Positions 8,369 through 20,517 of a stretch of 20,517 bases of DNA are shown here, piece by piece; the stretch's first letter is position 1; each line of letters opens with the position of its first letter. The stretch is from an uncultured Pseudomonadota bacterium. GTDB lineage: Bacteria > Pseudomonadota > Gammaproteobacteria > Burkholderiales > Eutrophovitaceae. The stretch spans positions 1 to 20,517 of the forward strand of contig CAJXPC010000004.1 of the NCBI GenBank assembly GCA_913057845.1, read 5' to 3'. Position numbers and translations under genes: made by a program. The notes beneath the pieces were generated by a model. The model saw only the letters and a list, made by a program, of their open reading frames with translations. It did not search any database and was not told where the DNA came from.

Positions 8369-9109
8369 ATGAGGTTACAAGGGAAAGTATCGATCATTAC
8401 TGGCGCTGGTCGAGGTATTGGTCATGCGACAGTTGAAAAATTTTTAGCTGAAGGGTCGATTGTTATTGCCTGTGACATAGATCCTTCACTCATCGAGCAA
8501 GTTAATGCTGAGATCAAAGCCGCAGGTGGCATTGGTAGGGCGCTCGTGGTCGATGTCACGGATCCCGTTGCGATTACTCAAATGATCGACTCAGTCATCA
8601 CGGAGTATGGCCAGGTCGATGTCCTTGTGAACAACGCGGGTATCGTTCGAGACGCTCGGATGATCAATATGTCGGAAGAACTGTTTGATGACGTGATTAA
8701 TGTCAATCTCAAAGGGACGTTCAATTGCGCCAAAGCGGTTTTCCCTTACATGATGGAAAAGCAAGCCGGCGTGGTGCTTAACGCGTCTTCTATCGTAGGT
8801 ATCTATGGCAATTTTGGGCAAACCAACTATGCCGCAAGTAAATTCGGGGTTATTGGGATGGCGAAAACATGGGCGCGCGAATTTGGTCGATTCGGCATCA
8901 GAGCAAATGCGGTTTGTCCTGGAATGATTAATACTGAAATTCTGAAAGATGTACCAGAAACCGTGCTTAGTAATATTATTTCAAAGATTCCACTTGGACG
9001 ACTAGGTGACGCTTCCGAGATAGCAAATACATATGCATTTCTTGCCTCAGATGAGGCAAGCTACATCAATGGGGCTGTTATTGAAGTTGGTGGTGGCGCA
9101 ACTTTGTAG
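8369..9109 (+). CDS. 3-oxoacyl-ACP reductase-like short-chain dehydrogenase (FabG family)
   Basis: A 246-aa classical short-chain dehydrogenase/reductase, the usual FabG length. It has the cofactor loop TGAGRGIG (11-18), NNAG (88-91), NVNLKGTF (from 111) and the catalytic Ser141-Tyr154-Lys158 set in NASSIVG...NYAASK. FabG reduces 3-oxoacyl-ACP with NADPH in fatty-acid synthesis. The gene is not in a fab cluster here, so it may be a paralogue acting on another oxo substrate such as acetoacetyl-CoA; the symbol is left blank for that reason. ATG 8369 has a good Shine-Dalgarno, AAGGA at 8357-8361. It is the last gene of the icd run, and its stop lies only four bases from the stop of the convergent queF, leaving no room for a terminator between them. 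Confidence 0.88.
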   Translation: MRLQGKVSIITGAGRGIGHATVEKFLAEGSIVIACDIDPSLIEQVNAEIKAAGGIGRALVVDVTDPVAITQMIDSVITEYGQVDVLVNNAGIVRDARMINMSEELFDDVINVNLKGTFNCAKAVFPYMMEKQAGVVLNASSIVGIYGNFGQTNYAASKFGVIGMAKTWAREFGRFGIRANAVCPGMINTEILKDVPETVLSNIISKIPLGRLGDASEIANTYAFLASDEASYINGAVIEVGGGATL

Positions 9110-9113
9110 TGAT

Positions 9114-9530
9114 TTAGTAAATAGACTTTTCATTCGAAAATTCTGGCAACTGTATGGGATTCTCAGGCTTAAATCCTTTTTTCTTATGCTCCACAACGAC
9201 TGTTGTGAAGATCCCACCACGGACATAAAATCGAGCAGTGAGCCTCATAAATTTAGGTTTGGTCAGTTTCGCGAGATCATTCAAAATTTCATTGGTGATG
9301 GCTTCATGAAATGCTCCTTTGTCTCTGAAAGATACGGTGTAGAGCTTGAGGCTTTTGAGCTCCACACATTTTTTATCAGGCAAGTAGTCTAAATAGAGCG
9401 TTGCAAAATCAGGCTGCCCTGTCTTTGGACACAGACAGGTGAATTCGGGGATTTGCATCCGTATCCAGAAATCATTTTCCGGCGCTGGGTTTGGGAAGGT
9501 TTCGAGTAAGTCGTTAATAGATTTTGGCAT
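9114..9530 (-). CDS. queF: NADPH-dependent 7-cyano-7-deazaguanine reductase QueF
   Basis: Reduces the nitrile of preQ0 to the aminomethyl group of preQ1 in queuosine tRNA-modification biosynthesis; cytosolic. At 138 aa it is the short single-domain (YkvM-type) form and not the 280-aa E. coli type. The active-site segment [12 protein letters not shown] places the thioimide-forming Cys34 and the proton-donor Asp41 at the known spacing of seven. The QueF motif ELKSLKLY spans 57-64, and FHEAITN (His75, Glu76) follows. The start is ATG at 9530-9528, with only a weak AAGA upstream. It is transcribed divergently from smc across a 101-base gap and convergently with the FabG-like gene. Confidence 0.95.
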   Translation of the reverse strand: MPKSINDLLETFPNPAPENDFWIRMQIPEFTCLCPKTGQPDFATLYLDYLPDKKCVELKSLKLYTVSFRDKGAFHEAITNEILNDLAKLTKPKFMRLTARFYVRGGIFTTVVVEHKKKGFKPENPIQLPEFSNEKSIY

Positions 9531-9631
9531 TCTTAAATGATGATATTGAGCTAAAATGAAAGTGATGGATATGTGACGCTTAGATACAGTTTTTCATATC
9601 CGAGATTATAACGATTTCAACGGATATTATT
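9531..9631. promoter_or_regulatory. Divergent queF/smc intergenic region with overlapping -10 candidates and a GGATAT repeat trio
   Basis: A perfect TATAAT reads on the minus strand at 9610-9605 (towards queF) and TATAAC on the plus strand at 9607-9612 (towards smc), so the two -10 candidates overlap; neither has a convincing -35. GGATATG (9567-9573), CATATCCG (9595-9602) and CGGATAT (9621-9627) form two mutually exclusive 7-bp inverted pairs sharing the middle arm. The last copy contains the CGGA that would serve as the smc ribosome binding site. Confidence 0.4.
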
Positions 9632-12600
9632 TTGCGCCTGACTCATATTAAATTAGCTGGTTTCAAATCTTTTGTAGATCCTACACATATCCCTGTTCCA
9701 GGACAGTTGGTTGGCGTCGTTGGCCCGAATGGGTGTGGTAAATCGAATGTAATTGATGCTGTTCGATGGGTGCTTGGTGAGACGTCGGCGAAACAACTGC
9801 GCGGTGAGAACATGCAGGATGTTATTTTTGCGGGATCGAGCGATCGCAAACCTATGTCTCGGGCAAGCGTCGAACTGATCTTTGATAACAGTGCGGGTAA
9901 AGTTACCGGGGCGTGGTCTCAATATTCAGAAATTTCAGTAAAACGTATTCTTGAACGAGAAGGAACTTCTTCCTATTACCTTAATAATCAACACGTCAGA
10001 CGACGTGATGTTGCTGATATTTTTCTAGGCACCGGTTTGGGTGGGAAAGGCTATGCCATTATTGAGCAGGGCATGATTTCCAGAATCATTGAGGCACGCC
10101 CCGATGATATGAGATCATTTTTGGAAGAGGCCGCAGGCGTGTCTAAGTATAAAGAACGACGGCGAGAGACAGAGTTGCGTCTTGATGACACGAGAGAAAA
10201 CCTCTCTCGTGTAGAGGATATTCGGTCTGAGCTGGATAAACAGCTTCGAAAGCTGGAGCAACAGGCGCAGCAGGCTGAAAAGTTTCATGAGTTTGAAAGC
10301 CAATTAAAAGAAACACAGCAGCATTCGTGGTACCACAGCAAACGAGAAGCCGATCAAAAAAGGGTCCATATCGAGGCGCAAATCAAACAAACTGGTACCG
10401 AGCTTGAAAGAGCAATAGCAGTATTAAGGAAGACGGAGGCTGAACTTGAGAAACTAAAGGTCTCACGTGAAGAGAGCGCTTCAGCAACCAACGAGATTCA
10501 AGGCTCACTCTATGAGGTTAACTCCTCGATTGCTCGAGTCGAACAAACGATCGAGCATCTTAGAGAGACTAGAAAACGAACGCAACAACAGCTCAGCAAT
10601 GTTGATACCGCCTACAATCAACAGCGTCGTAATTTGTTAGCCTTAGAGCAGACATTTTGGGATGCTCGGAAAACCATACTGACCGTGCGTACGCAACAAA
10701 ACACAACCTTGTCGGCTTTGGAGAGCAACAAAAACCAGCTGCCAAAGATAGAGCAGTCTTTTTTGACTGCGCAGTCAGCTGTTAATGCGCAAACAAAGTT
10801 AATTTCTGAGTTGCAAAATCAATTGAACCTCAATAAAACACACCAGACACATGCCACGGATGTGTTGGCTCAATTGACAAATAGGAAAGCCAGGTTGGAT
10901 AAAGAGCGTCTTGATTTGAACCCGCCAGATGAGGGAAAAATTGAGTCGATGGATGCCTCCATCCAACAATTAACTGGTTTATTGACCGACCGTGGGAACT
11001 CCTTATCCAAGTCGGAGATGCAGCTTAATCAACTTGAAAAAGAAAAAGAAAATGCGGCTATCAAGTTAGATGATAAGAGGAAAATCGATTCCGAGCTTAA
11101 TGCGCGGAAACAAGCTTTAAGTGATCTGCAGGCAAGGGTTTCGCAATCAGATCGTTTGAGCGAATGGTTAGATCTGAGCGGATTTAACAGTGACGATCGA
11201 TTGTGGGAGTTGCTCCGGGTTGAAGAGGGTTGGGAAGATGCGGTCGAAGCGGTTCTTCGTGAGCGTTTAATGTCGATTGCGACTGCGGATCTTGATGTGA
11301 TTACCTTTGAGGAAACAAATAAGCCACCGTCTAAGGTCTCATTCTTTCATAAATACTTCTCGCATGAAGGGGCGCCAGCGACGAAGTCTGAATTCAAATC
11401 ATTGGCAACGGTTGTGCAAGCAAATGATATCTCTACTGAGAGCCTTACGAAGCAGTGGTTATCACACGTATTCATTGCTGAATCAGATGCTGAGGCACGG
11501 AAATTAGTGAGCCAACTAGAGTCTGGACAGATGTGTATCACTAAAAGAGGTGACCTGTACTATCCCGGTGGCGTAGCCCTATTTGCGCCCGATCAAGAGG
11601 TGCACGGAGTGCTTGCGCGACAACTTGAGATTGAGAAGCTGACTCAGCTGGCTGGAATATCACAAGTGGCGGTTGACAGTACCTTAGAAGAATTACAATT
11701 GATTACCGAAGCGGTTAATGCGCTTAAAGGCGACATTGGCACAGCACGACAAAGCTATGTGGATCTCAAAGAGAAGCTCAACCTCGAGCGGGTAGACTAC
11801 CTGCGGTTATCAGATCTTAACCAACGCACCATTGAGCGTTTGGCGCAAATAGATTCTGAACTATTAGAGGTGAATGGGCTTCAAGCAAGCGAGCAGGAAC
11901 GTTACACGGGAGCAGTGGCTCAGACTTACGATTTAGAGGTCAAACTAAAATCAGCCTCTGCAACGCACCACGAGTTGGCCTCAGAACTACAATTTGCGAG
12001 TGAACTCAGGAATGAGAAACTCGAAGAAATCAGTAGTTTGAATGCGGTATATTCCGAACGCTCATTTGAGTATCGATCATTATCTAATAAAATCAATGAT
12101 TTATCCGATAATATTCACCAAGTTTATCAATCTTTCATTCGGTTGGATGCTCAGAAAGAAGAGCTTAACGAACAAGTTAATCGAGAGTTAGAGGGAGAGC
12201 AGTCGGTAGAGCTTCAAACATATTTAGCGCGACGGGTTGAGACTGAAGAAAAGCTAAATACTGCTCGGGAGGTGCTATCTGGCTGGGATCATCAATTAAG
12301 AAGCGCCGAACAGCTCAGACAAGAAACCGATCGTGGACTGCAACCCTTGCGTGATTCAATCAATACTATGAACCTGAAGGAGCAGGAATACCGACTCTAT
12401 CGTGATGGTTTTGCGCAGCAACTAGCTGATTCGAATGCGGACGAGAATGCACTCCATTCGGTCGTGGCTGAAGACTTTGATACGACGGTTGCGCAGGCTT
12501 TAATATTGCAGTTGCAGCGTAAGATCGCTAATCTGGGTGCGATCAATTTGGCCGCACTGGACGAGCTGACAGAATCTAAAGAACGAAAAGGCTACTTAGA

Positions 12601-13156
12601 TTCACAAGCAGAAGATCTTTTAGAAGCTGTCGCAACCTTAGAGACTGCGATACGTAGTATTGACAAAGAAACACGAGAGCGCTTGTCTCAGACGTTTGAG
12701 CAGGTGAACCAACAATTTGGAAAAATGTTCCCAGCACTTTTTGGGGGGGGTGAGGCTCGGTTGGTTCTGACTGGTGAAGAAATTCTTGACGCTGGGGTTG
12801 AAGTTATTGCTCGACCTCCAGGAAAAAGAAACGCCTCTATTCATCTTTTGTCCGGTGGAGAAAAAGCACTCACGGCACTCTCGCTTGTTTTTTCTTTGTT
12901 TCAGCTGAACCCAGCACCATTTTGCTTGCTTGACGAGGTGGACGCACCACTCGATGATAGTAATACAGTGAGGTACTGTGATTTAGTAAAGACGATGTCT
13001 CTAAATACGCAATTCTTGTTCATCACACATAATAAAATCACCATGGAAATGGCTGAACAATTAATTGGTGTCACCATGCAAGAGCAAGGCGTATCGAGGG
13101 TGGTGGCAGTTGATATAGAAGAGGCTATGAAATTAAACGAGGACGTGGCAGCCTAA
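9632..13156 (+). CDS. smc: Chromosome segregation protein SMC
   Basis: ATPase of the bacterial condensin complex with ScpA/ScpB, which compacts and segregates the chromosome. At 1174 aa it has the full five-part layout. The N-terminal ATPase half has Walker A GPNGCGKS at 31-38. A long coiled coil runs to about residue 500. The hinge spans about 510-660, including EAVLRERLMS and ITKRGDLYYPGG. A returning coiled coil follows, then the C-terminal half with signature LSGGEK (1073-1078), Walker B FCLLDEVDAPLDD (from 1097) and the FITHNK switch. The start is TTG 9632: no ATG or GTG lies upstream in frame before the stop at 9581, and MRLTHIKLAGFKSFVDPT matches the family N-terminus. CGGA (9621-9624) is a weak ribosome binding site. 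It leads the zipA-ligA-galU-hpt-def run, with 49 bases to zipA. Confidence 0.97.
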   Translation: MRLTHIKLAGFKSFVDPTHIPVPGQLVGVVGPNGCGKSNVIDAVRWVLGETSAKQLRGENMQDVIFAGSSDRKPMSRASVELIFDNSAGKVTGAWSQYSEISVKRILEREGTSSYYLNNQHVRRRDVADIFLGTGLGGKGYAIIEQGMISRIIEARPDDMRSFLEEAAGVSKYKERRRETELRLDDTRENLSRVEDIRSELDKQLRKLEQQAQQAEKFHEFESQLKETQQHSWYHSKREADQKRVHIEAQIKQTGTELERAIAVLRKTEAELEKLKVSREESASATNEIQGSLYEVNSSIARVEQTIEHLRETRKRTQQQLSNVDTAYNQQRRNLLALEQTFWDARKTILTVRTQQNTTLSALESNKNQLPKIEQSFLTAQSAVNAQTKLISELQNQLNLNKTHQTHATDVLAQLTNRKARLDKERLDLNPPDEGKIESMDASIQQLTGLLTDRGNSLSKSEMQLNQLEKEKENAAIKLDDKRKIDSELNARKQALSDLQARVSQSDRLSEWLDLSGFNSDDRLWELLRVEEGWEDAVEAVLRERLMSIATADLDVITFEETNKPPSKVSFFHKYFSHEGAPATKSEFKSLATVVQANDISTESLTKQWLSHVFIAESDAEARKLVSQLESGQMCITKRGDLYYPGGVALFAPDQEVHGVLARQLEIEKLTQLAGISQVAVDSTLEELQLITEAVNALKGDIGTARQSYVDLKEKLNLERVDYLRLSDLNQRTIERLAQIDSELLEVNGLQASEQERYTGAVAQTYDLEVKLKSASATHHELASELQFASELRNEKLEEISSLNAVYSERSFEYRSLSNKINDLSDNIHQVYQSFIRLDAQKEELNEQVNRELEGEQSVELQTYLARRVETEEKLNTAREVLSGWDHQLRSAEQLRQETDRGLQPLRDSINTMNLKEQEYRLYRDGFAQQLADSNADENALHSVVAEDFDTTVAQALILQLQRKIANLGAINLAALDELTESKERKGYLDSQAEDLLEAVATLETAIRSIDKETRERLSQTFEQVNQQFGKMFPALFGGGEARLVLTGEEILDAGVEVIARPPGKRNASIHLLSGGEKALTALSLVFSLFQLNPAPFCLLDEVDAPLDDSNTVRYCDLVKTMSLNTQFLFITHNKITMEMAEQLIGVTMQEQGVSRVVAVDIEEAMKLNEDVAA

Positions 13157-13205
13157 TGCCCGTCATACGCGACACAATACAATTTTGAGCTTACGGAGTT
13201 CCTGA

Positions 13206-17189
<3,984 letters not shown>

Positions 17190-17197
17190 AGGAATCA

Positions 17198-17758
17198 ATG
17201 ACAACCGACGCAGAAGAGATTAGGCGAGCCGCAAAGAAAATAATCACCAATGATGAGATACAAGCAGAGATCAAAAGAGTTGCAAATGAAATAGAGGGAA
17301 GTATTGGTAACCTAAGTCCGGTTGTCTTAAGCATCCTTAATGGTTCAATATGTTTTTCGGGGCAGCTCTTAACGGAACTTGATTTTGCGCTGGAATATGA
17401 TGTGTTTTCAATGTCTCGGTACGGCTCAGGAACAACTGGAGGCGAGTTGAAACACCTTTCTTATCCAACGATTTCCGTTAGAAATCGAACGGTTCTGGTT
17501 TTAGACGATATTCTTGATCGCGGTGCTACCATGGAATCGGCGAAGCGCTGGGCAATGGGCAATGGGGCTACTCAGGTCTTGACCGCGGTTTTAATCGACA
17601 AGAGGGGGCAAGAATTAAGTAATAGAATCAAGCCGGATTTTGCATGTTTTACAGTGTCAGATGCTTTTGTATTTGGGTTTGGTATGGATGTTGGTGGTAT
17701 GTGGCGTAATTTGCGTGATATTTATGCATTGATAAACCCTACATCATTAGCTTATTGA
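17198..17758 (+). CDS. hpt: Hypoxanthine/guanine phosphoribosyltransferase
   Basis: Purine salvage: joins hypoxanthine or guanine to PRPP, giving IMP or GMP. The PRPP-binding loop is VLVLDDILDRGATM (99-112 from this start), with the usual two acidic residues. SILNGSICFSGQLL near the N-terminus matches the G-rich loop region, and FGFGMDVGGMWRNLRDIYAL near the C-terminus is the family ending. Two ATGs compete. ATG 17186 overlaps the galU stop (ATGA) but has no Shine-Dalgarno. ATG 17198 follows GAAGGA at 17188-17193 with a 4-base spacer and is preferred, giving 186 aa. It is followed by def after 17 bases. Confidence 0.9.
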   Translation: MTTDAEEIRRAAKKIITNDEIQAEIKRVANEIEGSIGNLSPVVLSILNGSICFSGQLLTELDFALEYDVFSMSRYGSGTTGGELKHLSYPTISVRNRTVLVLDDILDRGATMESAKRWAMGNGATQVLTAVLIDKRGQELSNRIKPDFACFTVSDAFVFGFGMDVGGMWRNLRDIYALINPTSLAY

Positions 17759-17775
17759 GTGAATGAGGTGATTCT

Positions 17776-18276
17776 ATGAGTGTTCGAGCGGTACTTAGGA
17801 TGGGAAACCCAGTGTTATTGGAACGGTCTGAAGAGATTCAAGACTTTAATACGCGAGAGTTGAACGAATTAATTCAAGACATGAAAGATACGATGACGCA
17901 TTTGAATGGTGCTGGACTTGCGGCGCCACAAATCGGAGAACTCAAACGAGTCGTGATCTTTGGTTTTGATAGTAATGAACGGTACCCAGAAGCGAGTGCC
18001 GTTCCATTTACTGTGCTGATCAACCCGACGATACATTCACTGGATGAAACAATGGAAGAGGGGATAGAGGGTTGTTTATCAGTGCCCGGTTTAAGTGGCT
18101 CTGTGCCGAGGTATAACAATATAAGATATCAGGGTTTCGATCCCTTCGGCACAGTGATTGATCGAGTCGTCACTGGGTTTCATGCTCGAGTGGTGCAACA
18201 CGAATGCGACCATTTGAATGGAATTTTATATCCCTCTCGAATAAAAGATTTTACGACCTTTGGTTTTATTGAGTAG
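17776..18276 (+). CDS. def: Peptide deformylase
   Basis: Removes the formyl group from the initiator Met of nascent proteins; a metalloenzyme acting at the ribosome. The 166-aa protein has all three deformylase motifs: GAGLAAPQIG (45-54), EGCLS (98-102, metal ligand Cys100) and QHECDH (141-146, ligands His142 and His146 with catalytic Glu143). ATG 17776 has a good Shine-Dalgarno, GAGGTG at 17765-17770. In many bacteria def is paired with fmt; here no fmt follows and def instead ends a run after hpt, so it may be a second copy or a rearranged locus. Its last 11 bases overlap the end of the opposite-strand glnD. Confidence 0.96.
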   Translation: MSVRAVLRMGNPVLLERSEEIQDFNTRELNELIQDMKDTMTHLNGAGLAAPQIGELKRVVIFGFDSNERYPEASAVPFTVLINPTIHSLDETMEEGIEGCLSVPGLSGSVPRYNNIRYQGFDPFGTVIDRVVTGFHARVVQHECDHLNGILYPSRIKDFTTFGFIE

Positions 18277-20475
18277 CTGATTTTATTTTTGTTCTAGGCA
18301 CGCTAAGTTTCTCGACGAGTTCGCTTTGTAGCCGTAAAGCCTCTCGAGAGCTACGCAACGCATCACCTGACACCAGGAGGGTATCCTCTACGCGCTCACC
18401 CATTGTGTTGATTTTCGCATTATGGATGTCAATGCGATATTCGGCTAACGTCTGAGCGATGGCGTACAGCAAACCGGGGCGATCCGCACACGTGATTTGT
18501 AGGTAATAATTTAAACCGTTTTCATCGCCTCTTATTAGTACCTCTGGCTTGATGGGGAAGTATTTAAGTCTTCTGCTAACTCTTCCACTGATTGATTTAG
18601 GGAGCGAGCTCTGAGTAAGAACGATGGGCAATTCCTCTTCGATATACCGAATCATGTCTTGGTAGTGAATGTCGACTTCGCGATGAGTAAGCACCTGGAA
18701 CGTATTGACGTAGTGATTATTTTTTGTGGTAAAAACTTTTGCCTCTACAATGGAGAATTCAGTGTTGTCAAAAAAACCACAAATCTTTGCAAAGACCAAA
18801 TTCTCATCTTCACCATGAATTACGACCTGCAACCCGTCCCCAATGGGCGACAACCTTACTTTCACAAGGGGTTGCTTTCTATCCGCCTGAAAATTAAGAA
18901 CGCGCGCATGCCATACGATGTCGCTCTCTTCGTGACGAATGAAATAGCTCTCATCTAATTTATTCCAAAGTTTATTGTATGCCTCTTTAGGAATGGCATA
19001 GGAGGACAGCTTAGCTTCTGCATTACGTTTTTTTCTCTCAATAATATTACTGGGCCTAATCGAGTCAACCTTGATACGCTCTAGTGTGAGGTAATATAAA
19101 TTTTCTAGCAGTTTCCCTTTCCATGCATTCCATACCTTGGGGCTTGTTCCTCGTATGTCGGCAACCGTTAGCAAATATAGTGCCTCCAAGCGGCGTTGCG
19201 TCTTCACAGACTTGACGAACTCGAGTACAACTGATGGATCAGAAAGGTCTCGCTTTTGAGCAATCGTTGACATATGTAAGTGGTTCTCAACCAACCATAT
19301 GACTAATTTTGTATCTGTAGCACCTAGCCCGTGATGCTGGCAGAATCTTTCGGCATCCGCCATACCCAGCTTCGAGTGATCGCCACCTCGACCCTTGGCA
19401 ATGTCGTGATACAAACCAGCGATATATAAGGTTTCAGGTCGCTTAAATGATCCGATCAGCTTGCTACACAGAGGGAATTCGTGCGACATCTCTTGCACCG
19501 CGAACCGTCTCAGATTACGCACAACCATGAGAATGTGATCATCAACGGTGTATACGTGAAAAAGATCATGTTGTAATTGTCCGCATATTTTTCCGAATTC
19601 AGGCAAGTAGCGACCCAGTACTTCGTATTGGTTCATCAATTTCAGCGTATGCGTCAAACCTACCTGCTTTTGAAAAAAGCTCAAAAAGGATTTTCTATTT
19701 TTCTCATCATTCCTAAATTCATCATTGATGAGTTTTTTGGCGTGCCAAAGTTCCTTGCGTGTACGAGCAGATATGCCTTTGATGTCACTATGTTCGTGTA
19801 GTACAGAAAAAAACCGAAGAATGCTATGAGGTCTCTTATTAAAAACAGCAGGACTCGTAGTCTCAAGGAAACTATTTCGAATTTGAAAATCTGCATCAAT
19901 AATTATTGGATCTGCGTTGCTTGTTCCGTGAATCAACTCCGTGAGATGTTGTAATACGATGGATGATAGAAGGCTCACTGATTGGGACGCCTTAAAAACC
20001 ACCTGCATCAATTGTTCCGTCTCCGGTTTTGCTTTCGTAGTTCGAAAGCCTAGATCAGCAGCGAGTAGTCTTTGAAAATCAAACAGCAATCGATCTTCTT
20101 TTCGCCCTGCCTTTAAATGTAAGAGGGTCCTGACAAGGCTAAGCGCCCGTTCATGTTTTTCGAGCTGAGCTTGTTCAGTTTTTGTGATGACTCCATTTTC
20201 TCTAAGACGCGCCCAGGTGGATCCGAAGCCAGCTGCTTGAGCAATCCAAAGAATAGTTTGAAGGTCACGCAATCCTCCTGGAGACTCTTTTAGGTTCGGT
20301 TCAAGATTTTGAGATGAATCGTTATAGCGACTATGGCGTTGCCGCAACTCGACGAGCTTTGCATCGCAGAAACGATGCTTGTCTATACGGTCCACAACTT
20401 GATTTTTAAATTGTGTGAAGAGTGATTTGGAGCCAACTAAAAACCTTGACTCCATCAAATTGGTTTGTGTTGTGA
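18266..20475 (-). CDS. glnD: PII uridylyltransferase/uridylyl-removing enzyme GlnD (N-terminally truncated by contig end)
   Basis: Bifunctional glutamine sensor that uridylylates and deuridylylates PII proteins to control nitrogen assimilation. About 736 residues are visible. They run from TTQTNLMESRFLVG, which matches the region just after the nucleotidyltransferase domain, through NLEPNLKESPGGLRDLQTI and the HD domain (GLYHDIAKGRGGDHS, about 19395-19425). Two C-terminal ACT domains follow, at about 18690-18870 and 18310-18510; the second contains CADRPGLLYAIAQTLAEY. The frame stays open to 20475, where adapter sequence begins, so Met/TTG codons near 20453-20458 are internal. Roughly 150 N-terminal residues with the nucleotidyltransferase active site are missing (family length about 850-900). 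The stop is TAA at 18268-18266, overlapping def. Confidence 0.96.
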
Positions 20476-20517
20476 CTGTCTCTTATACACATCTGACGCT
20501 GCCGACGAATAGAGAGG
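20476..20517. other. Nextera sequencing adapter and i5 index (non-genomic)
   Basis: CTGTCTCTTATACACATCT at 20476-20494 is the Tn5 mosaic end used in Nextera libraries. It is followed by GACGCTGCCGACGA (20495-20508), completing the reverse complement of the Nextera read-1 adapter. ATAGAGAG (20509-20516) is the reverse complement of i5 index 502 (CTCTCTAT), and the final G fits the first base of the P5 tail. This is untrimmed read-through at a contig end and not organismal DNA. Confidence 0.97.

Noticed and set aside
20453..20458. TTG/ATG near 20453-20458 as the glnD start
   Set aside because: The coding frame continues upstream to the adapter junction with GlnD-like residues (TTQTNL), and the nucleotidyltransferase domain would be missing.
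20476..20494. Tn5 mosaic end as evidence of a natural Tn5/IS50 insertion
   Set aside because: The bases that follow are the synthetic Nextera adapter and an index sequence, not IS50, and the match stops at the contig end.

Overview
This window looks like an ordinary chromosomal segment of a proteobacterium, most likely a betaproteobacterium. The basis is gene content and order: smc-zipA-ligA in a row, a short single-domain QueF, a monomeric NADP-isocitrate dehydrogenase, and a TadA gene followed by a signal-less L,D-transpeptidase-like gene. Base composition is moderate rather than GC-rich, so a streamlined or aquatic lineage is plausible. The lineage call is inference from remembered gene neighbourhoods and was not tested by a search.

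Layout. (1) Positions 2-1675 hold the 3' part of a NodU/CmcH-type carbamoyltransferase cut by the window start. (2) Positions 1676-2301 are a long non-coding gap with a strong imperfect hairpin and a promoter-like sequence. (3) Positions 2302-3867 encode a SulP-family anion transporter with a STAS tail. (4) Positions 3868-4107 are a leader with an extended -10 promoter candidate and several inverted repeats. (5) Positions 4108-9109 are a tightly packed five-gene run: icd, a CurA-like MDR reductase, tadA, an L,D-transpeptidase-like gene and a FabG-like reductase. (6) queF runs on the minus strand, convergent with the FabG-like gene and divergent from smc. (7) Positions 9632-18276 form a second tight plus-strand run: smc, zipA, ligA, galU, hpt and def, with several stop/start overlaps that suggest translational coupling. 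(8) glnD on the minus strand converges on def, overlaps its 3' end by 11 bp, and is cut at its N-terminus.

Functionally the window is housekeeping: chromosome organisation and division (SMC, ZipA), DNA ligation (LigA), tRNA modification (TadA, QueF), protein N-terminal maturation (Def), purine salvage (Hpt), UDP-glucose supply (GalU), NADPH production (Icd) and nitrogen sensing (GlnD). I found no defence system, mobile element, CRISPR array, tRNA or rRNA, and no convincing undescribed gene system. The items most worth a second look are non-coding: the structured icd leader, the three-part GGATAT repeat before smc, and the hairpin at 1755-1803.

The last 42 bases (20476-20517) are not genomic. 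They are the Illumina Nextera transposase adapter followed by an i5 index, so the truncation of glnD is an assembly-end artefact.
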